Shown one piece after another: positions 6,676-12,252 of a DNA stretch of 17,734 nt. Source of the stretch: an uncultured Oscillospiraceae bacterium. GTDB taxonomy: Bacteria > Bacillota > Clostridia > Oscillospirales > Acutalibacteraceae. Where the stretch lies: positions 1 to 17,734 of the forward strand of contig USCI01000052.1 in the NCBI GenBank assembly GCA_900553255.1, in the 5' to 3' direction. The position numbers were made by a program, and so were the translations under genes. How positions within the stretch are numbered: the first letter of the stretch is position 1; each line of letters opens with the position of its first letter. The notes beneath the pieces were generated by a model. That model searched no databases, was not told where the DNA came from, and worked only from the letters and a program-made list of their open reading frames with translations.

Positions 6676-7374
6676 TCAGACACCCCGCAGCTCCACCTGC
6701 CCGACGAACGGGCGCACGATCGCGGCAAAACGCTCCATTTCCTCTTTCGTACACGGATGCAGGCCGCCCTCGAGCACCCGCTCGGAATCCACAAACCCCT
6801 GCAGATAATACCGCGGCGCGCCCTGGATCCACCGGCCGATCTCCGCAAAGCTGTCGTCATCGTGGAACTCCCGCACTACCGTGGTGCGGAACTCGAACGG
6901 CACCGCCCCGGTGAGCAGGTATTCCACACTTTCCCGCACCGGCTTCAGGTCGAACGCCCGCAGCCCCACCGTTTCGGCATACCGCGCCGGCGAATTTTTG
7001 ATGTCCATCGCCACGGCGTCCACCAGCCCCGCGCCGACGAGCGCTTTCAGCGCCTGCGGCTGGCTGCCGTTGGTGTCGAGCTTCACCGCATAGCCGAGCG
7101 CCTTGATCTTTTCCAGCAGCGCCCCGATGTCCGCGTTCAGCAGCGGCTCCCCGCCGGTCACGCACACCCCGTCCAGGATCCCCTGCCGCCTGCGCAGAAA
7201 CGCCAGCAGCTCCGCTTCCTCCACCGCCGCCGGCGCCTCTGCCGGCGCCAGCAGGTCGCTGTTATGGCAGAACGGGCAGCGGAAGTTGCACCCGCCCAGA
7301 AACACCGTGCAGGCCATCCGTCCCGGATAATCCAGCAGCGTCAGCTTTTGCAACCCCTCGATATGCACAGGCAC
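6676..7374 (-). CDS. anaerobic ribonucleoside-triphosphate reductase activating protein, NrdG2-type radical SAM enzyme
   Basis: A 232-residue radical-SAM activase. The family puts a glycyl radical on the class III ribonucleotide reductase NrdD under anaerobic conditions, using S-adenosylmethionine and a 4Fe-4S cluster. Seen: the N-terminal GLQKLTLLDYPG signature of the NrdG2 group, the cluster motif C29-x3-C33-x2-C36 in GCNFRCPFCHN, the SAM-binding GGEP (74-77), and the KLDTNGS and AMDIKNSP strands. The start shown is GTG (7374), just after a GGGGAGGGGGA ribosome site; GTG at 7368 gives a better spacing and differs by two residues. nrdD is not in the window. It has its own promoter (7466-7494) and an NrdR-like box (7432-7447). 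A related glycyl-radical activase for another enzyme is the main alternative. Confidence 0.88.
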   Translation of the reverse strand: MPVHIEGLQKLTLLDYPGRMACTVFLGGCNFRCPFCHNSDLLAPAEAPAAVEEAELLAFLRRRQGILDGVCVTGGEPLLNADIGALLEKIKALGYAVKLDTNGSQPQALKALVGAGLVDAVAMDIKNSPARYAETVGLRAFDLKPVRESVEYLLTGAVPFEFRTTVVREFHDDDSFAEIGRWIQGAPRYYLQGFVDSERVLEGGLHPCTKEEMERFAAIVRPFVGQVELRGV

Positions 7375-7431
7375 TCCCCCTCCCCACAGACGAAAAAAGT
7401 GCGCCGCCTGTCAAGCGCGCGCCTTGTCGTT

Positions 7432-7447
7432 ACACCATATGTTGTGG
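7432..7447. promoter_or_regulatory. NrdR-box-like site
   Basis: ACACCATATGTTGTGG matches the NrdR consensus ACACWAYATVTWGTGT at 14 of 16 positions. It lies downstream of the nrdG2 promoter, at about +12 to +27. NrdR is the conserved repressor of ribonucleotide reductase genes. Boxes usually come in pairs about 31-32 bp apart; I see no convincing second box at that distance. Confidence 0.6.
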
Positions 7448-7465
7448 TCATCTCGATCTATTTTT

Positions 7466-7494
7466 ATTATACCCTCTTTTCCGGCATTTGGCAA
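7466..7494 (-). promoter_or_regulatory. promoter of the nrdG2-type gene
   Basis: On the minus strand: TTGCCA (7494-7489), a 17-bp spacer and TATAAT (7471-7466). It predicts a start near 7459 and a leader of about 85 bases that contains the NrdR-like box. Confidence 0.8.
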
Positions 7495-7613
7495 CAGGTG
7501 GGCTAAAAGTCATCCTTTTGGCGCTATCCGGCGCTTTTTCGGCCTTTTATCGGTGATTTTTATTTACGGATTGTATATTATTCGATCGATTTTCATTTTG
7601 TAAATAAGTTTTT

Positions 7614-7637
7614 GCCGAAAACCTTCTATTTTTCGGC
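7614..7637. other. stem-loop in an AT-rich 406-bp intergenic stretch
   Basis: GCCGAAAA (7614-7621) pairs with TTTTTCGGC (7629-7637). The interval 7375-7780 has no gene with a ribosome site. Besides this stem it holds the nrdG2 promoter and NrdR-like box on its left and the terminator 7700-7739 on its right. Its middle (about 7540-7660) is clearly more AT-rich than the rest of the window. Nothing else was recognised. Confidence 0.4.
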
Positions 7638-7699
7638 AGCCGATAAAAAACGCAACATCTTGTGGTGACAAAATCTTCCCGCGAGAGACGACATAAGAC

Positions 7700-7739
7700 A
7701 ACCCCGCCCCGGAAATCCAACGATTTCCGGGGCGGGGTT
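7700..7739. terminator. strong terminator-like hairpin downstream of the XRE repressor
   Basis: AACCCCGCCCCGGAAATC (7700-7717) and GATTTCCGGGGCGGGGTT (7722-7739) form a perfect 18-bp stem with a 4-base loop. It lies 41 bp beyond the stop of the leftward repressor gene. The T-run on the minus side is poor (GGTTGTCTTA), so its efficiency is uncertain. Confidence 0.65.
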
Positions 7740-7780
7740 ATGGTCGGTTGTATTCTTTTGCACAGGTGCCGTATACCGGG

Positions 7781-8218
7781 TCAGCCGTCCTCGCTGTCCT
7801 GCAGCGCCTCAATAATCCGGATCGCCTTTTTCAGATCCTCGGATGTGACGTTTTTCGACACCGAAAACAGGATCTTCATCTCCGGCCGCTCCCGCACCGC
7901 GCGCAGGATCTCCAGGCTGTCCGCGTCCAGCCGGATGGCCGCGTCCGCCGCGGCCTCCCCCGCATCGAGCGCCGCGCTCTCATACCGCGGGGTCTGGTCG
8001 TCCTGTTCATCGGAAAACTCCTGCCATCCCAGAAGATACGCCGGCGACACGTCCAGCGCCCGCGCAATCCGTTCAACCGCATCCACCGGGATTTTCTTCG
8101 TTTCCCCTGCCGCATAGCGCTGCAGCACCGATTTCGGGATCCCGGTCCGTTTCTCCAGCTCCATATAGCTCAGCCCGCTGTTGCTGAACACCTGCCGGAG
8201 CAGACTCGCGGTATCCAT
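7781..8218 (-). CDS. XRE-family transcriptional regulator, CI-like repressor
   Basis: A 145-residue DNA-binding protein. The N-terminal helix-turn-helix domain covers about residues 4-62: SYMELEKRTGIPKSVLQRYAAGE is the two-helix core, and VERIARALDVSPAYLLGW its usual end. A short acidic linker follows, then a C-terminal region ending in SEDLKKAIRIIEALQ, as in many clostridial phage-type regulators. It lacks an S24 protease domain, so RecA-stimulated self-cleavage is not expected. The start at 8218 is chosen because the AAAGG ribosome site abuts the alternative ATG at 8230 with no spacing. It is divergent from a Cro-like gene and followed by a terminator, which is the standard layout of a phage immunity switch. 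Confidence 0.85.
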   Translation of the reverse strand: MDTASLLRQVFSNSGLSYMELEKRTGIPKSVLQRYAAGETKKIPVDAVERIARALDVSPAYLLGWQEFSDEQDDQTPRYESAALDAGEAAADAAIRLDADSLEILRAVRERPEMKILFSVSKNVTSEDLKKAIRIIEALQDSEDG

Positions 8219-8316
8219 GTTGGCACTCATCCTTTCTGCGGCAACCGAATGGCCGCGTAAATCCCGCCGCTTTCCTCTATACGGTGGATTTCGGCAAGTT
8301 TTTCCCTTCTGTCCTC

Positions 8317-8346
8317 ATCTTACACCATCTCATCCCTGAATTGCAA
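8317..8346 (-). promoter_or_regulatory. probable promoter of the XRE repressor
   Basis: On the minus strand: TTGCAA (8346-8341), an 18-bp spacer and TAAGAT (8322-8317). Spacing and -10 match are weaker than for the opposing promoter, as is common for a repressor maintenance promoter. Confidence 0.55.
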
Positions 8347-8374
8347 TAGTTTTTTCAAATTATTTTCTTTTTAT

Positions 8375-8386
8375 CCCGAAAATGGG
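8375..8386. promoter_or_regulatory. operator candidate O1 (CCC-N6-GGG)
   Basis: CCCGAAAATGGG, directly abutting the -35 box of the rightward promoter. It shares its pattern with 8424-8435 and 8676-8687. A site here could serve as operator for the neighbouring repressor or Cro protein. Confidence 0.55.
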
Positions 8387-8415
8387 TTGACAATGGCTTC
8401 ATTTTCCAGTAAAGT
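8387..8415 (+). promoter_or_regulatory. rightward early promoter (cro operon)
   Basis: TTGACA (8387-8392, consensus), 17-bp spacer, TAAAGT (8410-8415). The expected start near 8422 falls at the edge of the second operator candidate. It drives the Cro-like gene and probably the following membrane peptide. Confidence 0.8.
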
Positions 8416-8423
8416 AAAAGCGT

Positions 8424-8435
8424 CCCGAAAAAGGG
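8424..8435. promoter_or_regulatory. operator candidate O2 (CCC-N6-GGG)
   Basis: CCCGAAAAAGGG inside a longer perfect palindrome CGTCCC/GGGACG (8421-8438), centred 49 bp from O1 and overlapping the expected transcription start. In RNA it would also form a short leader hairpin. Confidence 0.55.
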
Positions 8436-8465
8436 ACGAGCTTTTTGCGAAAGGAGGCCTGCGCG

Positions 8466-8681
8466 ATGACGGATAAACGGCAGCTGCTCAGCCGGATGGC
8501 GGCAGCGGGGTATACCCAGTATGCGCTCGCCAGGGAAATCGGCATCTCCAAAAACACGTTATGCGCCAAAATCAACGGGAAATCGCGTTTCACCATCGAA
8601 GAGGTGTTTGCGATCTGCCGGGTGCTGCACATCGATGCGGCAAAGGATATCGGAAAAATTTTTTACTTCGGACATCCCTAA
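8466..8681 (+). CDS. small helix-turn-helix protein, Cro-like
   Basis: A 71-residue protein that is almost entirely one XRE-type helix-turn-helix domain: YTQYALAREIGISKNTLCAK (about 18-37) carries the two recognition helices, followed by TIEEVFAICRVLHI. There is no effector or dimerisation tail, as in phage Cro proteins. The start at 8466 follows AAAGGAGG (8450-8457) with 8-base spacing. Transcription comes from the consensus promoter at 8387-8415. A perfect 9-bp inverted repeat (8670-8678 with 8685-8693) straddles its stop codon. Probably competes with the divergent repressor for the CCC-N6-GGG sites; that is inference from position. Confidence 0.8.
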   Translation: MTDKRQLLSRMAAAGYTQYALAREIGISKNTLCAKINGKSRFTIEEVFAICRVLHIDAAKDIGKIFYFGHP

Positions 8682-8693
8682 AACGGGATGTCC
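8670..8693. promoter_or_regulatory. perfect inverted repeat over the cro stop, containing operator candidate O3
   Basis: GGACATCCC (8670-8678) and GGGATGTCC (8685-8693) form a perfect 9-bp repeat whose centre is again CCC-N6-GGG (8676-8687, spacer TAAAAC). It is followed by A rather than T residues on the plus strand, so it is not a rightward terminator. It ends 4 bases before the ribosome site of the next small gene. Confidence 0.6.
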
Positions 8694-8713
8694 AAAAAAG
8701 GAGGGATGCCATC

Positions 8714-8794
8714 TTGACATTCTGGACAAGCTGGACGGCGGTCATACTCGCCTGTTTGCTGGTGGGCGTGCTGGCGTGGTATGCCCAGCGCTGA
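8714..8794 (+). CDS. 26-residue single-pass membrane peptide (TTG start)
   Basis: The frame MTFWTSWTAVILACLLVGVLAWYAQR opens with TTG at 8714, 9 bases after a strong AAGGAGGG ribosome site (8698-8705), and stops at 8794. Residues 9-23 form one hydrophobic span, flanked by Trp-rich ends and a final Arg that would put the C-terminus inside. An ATG at 8706 is in another frame and stops after three codons, so the ribosome site can only serve the TTG frame. It lies 32 bp after cro, likely in the same transcript. No family recognised. Small membrane peptides in such places can be toxins, superinfection factors or holin-like, but nothing here decides. Confidence 0.6.
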   Translation: MTFWTSWTAVILACLLVGVLAWYAQR

Positions 8795-8822
8795 ACGCCG
8801 AGGGAAGCGCCGGCGTTATTCC

Positions 8823-9437
8823 GCGGCCAAACCTCGCCGCAAGTTTGTTGCAGGTATGTCTGCCGATCAGCCGGCAGCAACCTTTTGCCTGATCGCCGGC
8901 AGCCACCTACTTTTTCAGGCGTGAAAAAGTAGGCAAAAAACGCTTTTCACCCACTTGCCATCTCGCGGCAAGCGAAATTGCCCATCGGCAATTTCGACGC
9001 CGCGGCTCAAGTTGAGCAAGAATCCCCGGCTGGCCGGCCTCCGGGCTTTTGCGCCCTATCGCCGTGCGATGTTTATGGGACATTCTGTCTGGGTCCTATT
9101 TAGCTTGGGCAGGGCCGGCCGACGCCGGAAATATATGCCCGCCGCTGGAGTCAGCGTAAAAACGCACCTTTCGAGGATGCAACGTTTCGGCTCTGCCGAA
9201 ACTTGCCGGGTACGGCCGAAGGCCGTATCCCGTGCGCACTCCGCCTGTATGAGGAGAAGCGCGTTTGCACGCAACTGATTCGGCGCCTTCGGGGACGCCG
9301 TAAGGCGGAACCCGCTTGGCGCCGGGAGATCAAAAAGCGCTTTTGCCGCCTTTTGGGGCTTTGGCCAAAAGGCGGTGGCCGCGGGCATCCGTGCGAGGGG
9401 AGCACAATCCTGTTTGCGGCCAAACCTCGCCGCAAGT
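8823..9437 (+). repeat. composite non-coding repeat, plus-strand copy
   Basis: This fills most of the 740-bp gap between the membrane peptide and the replication gene. Modules in order: GCGGCCAAACCTCGCCGCAAG (8824-8843, a short core) with GCAGGTATGTCTGCCG; a CTACTTTTTCA/TGAAAAAGTAG hairpin (8907-8932); a 58-bp block with CGAAATTGCC/GGCAATTTCG (8951-9008); GTTTCGGC/GCCGAAAC (about 9183-9201); a TACGGCC/GGCCGTA hairpin (about 9208-9231); GATTCGGCGCC (9277-9287); CCGCCTTTT/AAAAGGCGG (about 9348-9373); and GCACAATCC followed by a second core (9402-9437). The same order is found inverted at 6608-6141. It begins and ends with the same core, so it is bounded by short direct repeats. Open frames here lack ribosome sites. 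Confidence 0.7.
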
Positions 9438-9534
9438 CGCTTTTCTCCCGCTCGGCGGCGGCTGCGGGCCTCCAAAACCGGGCGGCCGGATACGCGGCCG
9501 CCAGCAACACCACACAGCAGGGACGGTGAACACC

Positions 9535-10044
9535 ATGTTTTTCGGCTTTGAAAGCGCCGTCGCGCAGCGATACGGCGTGGACGAGGCGATCTTCCTCCAC
9601 AACCTGTATTACTGGACTTTCAAAAACCGCGGGGACGCCCGCCACTGGCACGACGGGCGGTGCTGGACCTACAACTCGGCGCAGGCCTTTTCCCGCCGGT
9701 TCCCGTTCTGGTCCCGCCGGCAGATCGAGCGGATCATCGCCAGCCTCAAGGCGCAGGGCGCCATCCACATCGGCTGCTACAACGCCGCCGGCTACGACCG
9801 TACCCGGTGGTATGCGCTCGACCAAACGGTGCTGTCCATTTACGCAGACACGGATTCCCATTTCACCGAACCGGACTCTCCATTTCCCGATCCGGTGCCA
9901 GCAATACCAAAACGTAACCCAAAACATACCCCAAAGGGTAAACCAAAAGACGGCGTCTTGTCAAAACAAGACGGAAAAGGAAGGTACGAGGATGGAAAAG
10001 AAAACGACGGGGGACATCCCCTCCGCTACGGTCGGATTCTGTGA
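9535..10044 (+). CDS. phage replication initiator-like protein (helix-turn-helix N-terminal domain)
   Basis: A 169-residue protein. The first 105 residues, starting MFFGFESAVAQRYGVDEAIF, resemble the N-terminal winged-helix domain of phage replisome organisers and initiators. Visible are FLHNLYYWTF, the SRRFPFWSRRQIERIIASL recognition-helix region, and a GYDRTRWYALD wing. The last 60 residues are charged, Pro/Lys/Gly-rich and probably disordered. The start at 9535 is preferred because the sequence upstream is repeat DNA and AGGGA lies about 11 bases before it; GTG at 9526 is possible. Its 3' end overlaps the next gene by 53 bp. An initiator directly before a DnaC-type loader is a common phage replication module, which supports the call. 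Confidence 0.75.
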   Translation: MFFGFESAVAQRYGVDEAIFLHNLYYWTFKNRGDARHWHDGRCWTYNSAQAFSRRFPFWSRRQIERIIASLKAQGAIHIGCYNAAGYDRTRWYALDQTVLSIYADTDSHFTEPDSPFPDPVPAIPKRNPKHTPKGKPKDGVLSKQDGKGRYEDGKENDGGHPLRYGRIL

Positions 10045-10786
10045 GGAATACGTGGACAGGCAGTGCCGGGCAATGAACGAGGCACCGGGCAGCCTGGGCG
10101 GCTACGACTGCCCGGAATGCCGCAACAAGGGGTTTGTCTACTTTGTGCGAAACGGCGAAATCTTCAGCACCCCCTGCCGCTGCCGGAACATCCGCGAAAG
10201 CCTTGCCCGCATCCGGCGCAGCGGGCTGGAGCCCCTGCTTGACCGCTACACCTTTGACCGCTTTGAAACCACCGCGCCGTGGCAGCACGAAGCCAAGCGC
10301 ACGGCCATGGACTACGTGAGCGGCCACGGGGAACACTGGCTGCTGATCTGCGGGCAGTCCGGCTCCGGCAAAACCCATCTGTGCACCGCCGCGGTCGGCG
10401 CCCTGCTGCGCGGCGGAGCCGACGTGCTCTACATGCTCTGGCGGGACGAGGCCACCCGGCTGAAATCCCGGCTGGGCGGCAGCGGCGATTACGCCGCCGC
10501 CGTCCGCCCGTTCAAGGAGGCCGGCCTGCTGTACATCGACGACTTCCTCAAAACCTCCGGCGGCGGCGACCCCACCGCGGGCGACCTGCACCTCGCCTTC
10601 GAGATCCTCAACGCCCGCTATACCCGGCCGGACCGGCTGACCGTGCTGTCCTGCGAGAGAACCCTCGACGACATCCTGCGGGCCGATGAGGCGCTCGGCA
10701 GCCGGATTTTTGAGCGCACCGGGCCTTTCGCCGTCACCATCGCCCCGGATCCGGCGCGCAACTATCGTTTGCACAAGGGGCACTAG
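9992..10786 (+). CDS. DnaC-like helicase loader (AAA+ ATPase), phage replication module
   Basis: A 264-residue ATPase that would load the host or phage replicative helicase at the phage origin. Seen: a Cys cluster CPEC (40-43) and CRC (62-64), likely binding zinc; Walker A GQSGSGKT (121-128); Walker B LLYIDD (179-184); a sensor region TVLSCERTLDDIL; and the C-terminal arginine segment GSRIFERTGPF. Length fits DnaC/DnaI-like loaders (about 240-310). The start at 9992 has AAAAGGAAGG 8 bases upstream and lies inside the preceding initiator gene in a different frame (53-bp overlap), suggesting coupled translation. An IstB transposition helper has a similar fold, but there is no transposase here. 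Confidence 0.88.
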   Translation: MEKKTTGDIPSATVGFCEEYVDRQCRAMNEAPGSLGGYDCPECRNKGFVYFVRNGEIFSTPCRCRNIRESLARIRRSGLEPLLDRYTFDRFETTAPWQHEAKRTAMDYVSGHGEHWLLICGQSGSGKTHLCTAAVGALLRGGADVLYMLWRDEATRLKSRLGGSGDYAAAVRPFKEAGLLYIDDFLKTSGGGDPTAGDLHLAFEILNARYTRPDRLTVLSCERTLDDILRADEALGSRIFERTGPFAVTIAPDPARNYRLHKGH

Positions 10787-10816
10787 CGGCAATTATCTGT
10801 TGCCGGATTCTTTTTT
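10787..10816 (+). terminator. possible weak terminator after the helicase loader
   Basis: CGGCAA (10787-10792) pairs with TTGCCG (10800-10805), followed a few bases later by a run of 7 T (10810-10816). The stem is short and the T-run offset, so this is tentative. Confidence 0.35.
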
Positions 10817-10912
10817 GGAAAGCATATGTCGCCAAATCCGACGTGCAGCAACCATTTATGGCCGTCAAACCACATCGGCAACCTTTATGCCGCTTTTACA
10901 GGAGGGACAAAC

Positions 10913-11143
10913 ATGAGCCTGGAAACCGAACAGGAGCAGCTGCTCCGGGACATCGAGCGGCTGGAAGCGCGGCTGGAGCAGCTGCGGCAGCAGTTCGCCG
11001 TCAAGCGCACCAACGACCTGCGGGACCGGATGAAGACGATGAACGGCCTCATCCGGGACGCCTACTTCACCCTGCGCGAGATGCAGCGCAGCGACCACCC
11101 GCGGCCGGTATACCGCCGCAGCGAGGTATTTGACGAGGACTGA
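10913..11143 (+). CDS. small coiled-coil protein of the phage island
   Basis: 76 residues with strong ribosome site AGGAGGG (10900-10906) 6 bases before the ATG. Residues 1-30 form a heptad-like amphipathic helix (LLRDIERLEARLEQLRQQF), followed by a basic helix (LRDRMKTMNGLIRDAYFTL) and a charged tail. No catalytic motif or membrane segment. I do not recognise a family. The position between a helicase loader and a sigma-like regulator matches small early or middle phage genes of unknown function. Confidence 0.7.
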   Translation: MSLETEQEQLLRDIERLEARLEQLRQQFAVKRTNDLRDRMKTMNGLIRDAYFTLREMQRSDHPRPVYRRSEVFDED

Positions 11144-11176
11144 GCACACACCGGCAACCGGAAGGAGGACGAGCAT

Positions 11177-11491
11177 ATGACCCTTGAAGCGATGCGCCGG
11201 CTCAGCCGGCTGGAGCGCGAGGCCGAGCGCGAATGCGGGCGGGCGGCCCGCCTGCAGGCTGCCGCCGACCGGGAACGGCGGCGGTATGCCGAGAGCCTGC
11301 GGAAATGGGAACAGCAGCGCGGGCGGCTGGCCGCCTACCTCGACGGGGTGGACGACCGCCAGATGCGGCAGATCCTGACGCTGCGCTATCTCGACGGCCT
11401 GACCTGGTGGGAGGTCGCCGACCGCATCGGCGGCGGCAACACCGCCGACGGCGTACGCATGGCGCACGTGCGCTATCTGCAGCGGCACTGA
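11177..11491 (+). CDS. phage late-gene regulator with sigma-70 region-4-like helix-turn-helix
   Basis: 104 residues. The N-terminal 55 residues are a highly charged Arg/Glu coiled coil (LSRLEREAERECGRAARLQ). The C-terminal part DDRQMRQILTLRYLDGLTWW (about 59-78) with EVADRIGGGNTADGVRMAHV (about 79-98) is a sigma-region-4-type helix-turn-helix; the GGGNTADGVRM loop is typical of a family of small phage regulators in Clostridia. Members of such groups (ArpU/RinA-like) activate packaging or late genes. The start has GGAAGGAGG 8-10 bases upstream. Here the gene is followed not by terminase genes but by a 760-bp GC-rich gap and then lysis genes. Confidence 0.72.
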   Translation: MTLEAMRRLSRLEREAERECGRAARLQAAADRERRRYAESLRKWEQQRGRLAAYLDGVDDRQMRQILTLRYLDGLTWWEVADRIGGGNTADGVRMAHVRYLQRH

Positions 11492-11574
11492 CCGGGCGGC
11501 GTCCCACGCGAACAGGCCCGGCAGACTGCGGCTTCCCGGCCGCAGCAATGCCGCGGTGCCGCCCCGCACATATG

Positions 11575-11605
11575 GCTGCGCCCCCGGATTTTCCGGGGGT
11601 GCAGC
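11575..11605 (+). terminator. strong hairpin after the sigma-like regulator
   Basis: GCTGC-CCCCCGG type arm (11575-11587) pairs with CCGGGGG-GCAGC type arm (11593-11605), loop ATTTT, with one G-T wobble. It is followed by TTGTT only. It may end the early/middle transcript of the phage island. Confidence 0.5.
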
Positions 11606-11608
11606 TTG

Positions 11609-11639
11609 TTCGGCATTCCCGCCGAAAACCGTGTATAGT
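11609..11639 (+). promoter_or_regulatory. activator-type promoter candidate
   Basis: A -10-like TATAGT (11634-11639) has no recognisable -35 box. Instead a perfect palindrome TTCGGC-N6-GCCGAA (11609-11626) is centred where the -35 region should be. Such an arrangement suits a promoter that depends on a bound activator or is blocked by a repressor; the regulator encoded at 11177-11491 is a candidate. Tentative. Confidence 0.35.
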
Positions 11640-12252
11640 AAGCATGAACCGAAGCGGAGCGAAACCGATCCGGCGGACAGCGGGGCGCCCTTTCCCCCGT
11701 TCCCCGGGCTTCTTTGGCCGGTACGCCGTCCGGCCGGGCGGAGCCCGCAGCCGGGACGAAAGCGCCGCCGCGCGCAAGGTCCCCGGATCCCCTCCGGTTC
11801 TTTTCAGGCGAAGGCACGCACCCCGGCCGGCGGCACAGCCGTCACCGCCGCACGCCGCCGTTTGGCGGGCGCGCCCCTTCGCACGGGTTTACGTCCTGCC
11901 CGGATGTGCCGGCACAGCGAGTCCGGCGGGTGGGCTGGAGGATATGGCCGGACGCAGACCCGTCCCGCCTTACGGCGGAAACCGCCCCTGTGACACGGCG
12001 CGAAACGGCGGCACAGCCGCCTGCCGTCACACCGGACGGGCGCCGGTTCCCGTTCTGTCCGCGGGAACCGGCGGCAATATACCGTAAGGCGCCGGAAAAC
12101 GCGATCCGTCCGCCGGCCGGAAGAAAGGGCCGCCCCCGGCGGGCCAAAACGCCGTCCGTGGCATATACTGTAGCGGAGCCTTTATCGGGTTCCGCTGAAT
12201 ACGGCGGGCACACCGTCCGCCGGCCAACCATCGGGAAAAGGAGGAACAGAAT

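Larger units (their letters stand above)
11492..12252. other. 761-bp GC-rich gap with no supported gene
   Basis: No frame here has a ribosome site, and the conceptual products are Arg/Pro/Ala-rich low-complexity sequence. It contains a 31-base hairpin (11575-11605), a palindrome plus -10 box (11609-11639), a repeated CGGCGGCACAGCCG (near 11830 and 12006), another -10-like TATACT (12164-12169), and an AGCGGA/TCCGCT inverted repeat just before the amidase gene. In a complete phage this interval would hold packaging, head and tail genes. I could not recognise fragments of them in any frame. Confidence 0.55.

Noticed and set aside
7540..7660. Riboswitch or small gene in the AT-rich stretch between nrdG2 and the XRE repressor
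   Set aside because: Only one simple hairpin and a 10-codon frame are visible; no known riboswitch core or ribosome site was recognised.
8670..8693. Terminator after cro
   Set aside because: The hairpin is followed by A residues, not T, on the plus strand and leads straight into a strong ribosome site; an operator or mRNA structure is more likely.
8955..9278. A 107-codon frame inside the plus-strand composite repeat
   Set aside because: The related minus-strand copy at 6141-6608 conserves nucleotides and hairpins but not the reading frame, so the repeat is not protein-coding.
9992..10786. IstB-type transposition helper ATPase
   Set aside because: The N-terminal Cys cluster and the preceding replication initiator fit a DnaC-like phage loader; no IS21-type transposase is present.
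11646..12087. A frame starting MNRSGAKPIRRTAGRP in the GC-rich gap
   Set aside because: No ribosome site (the ATG follows a -10-like box directly), extreme Arg/Pro/Ala bias and no heptad, membrane or catalytic pattern.
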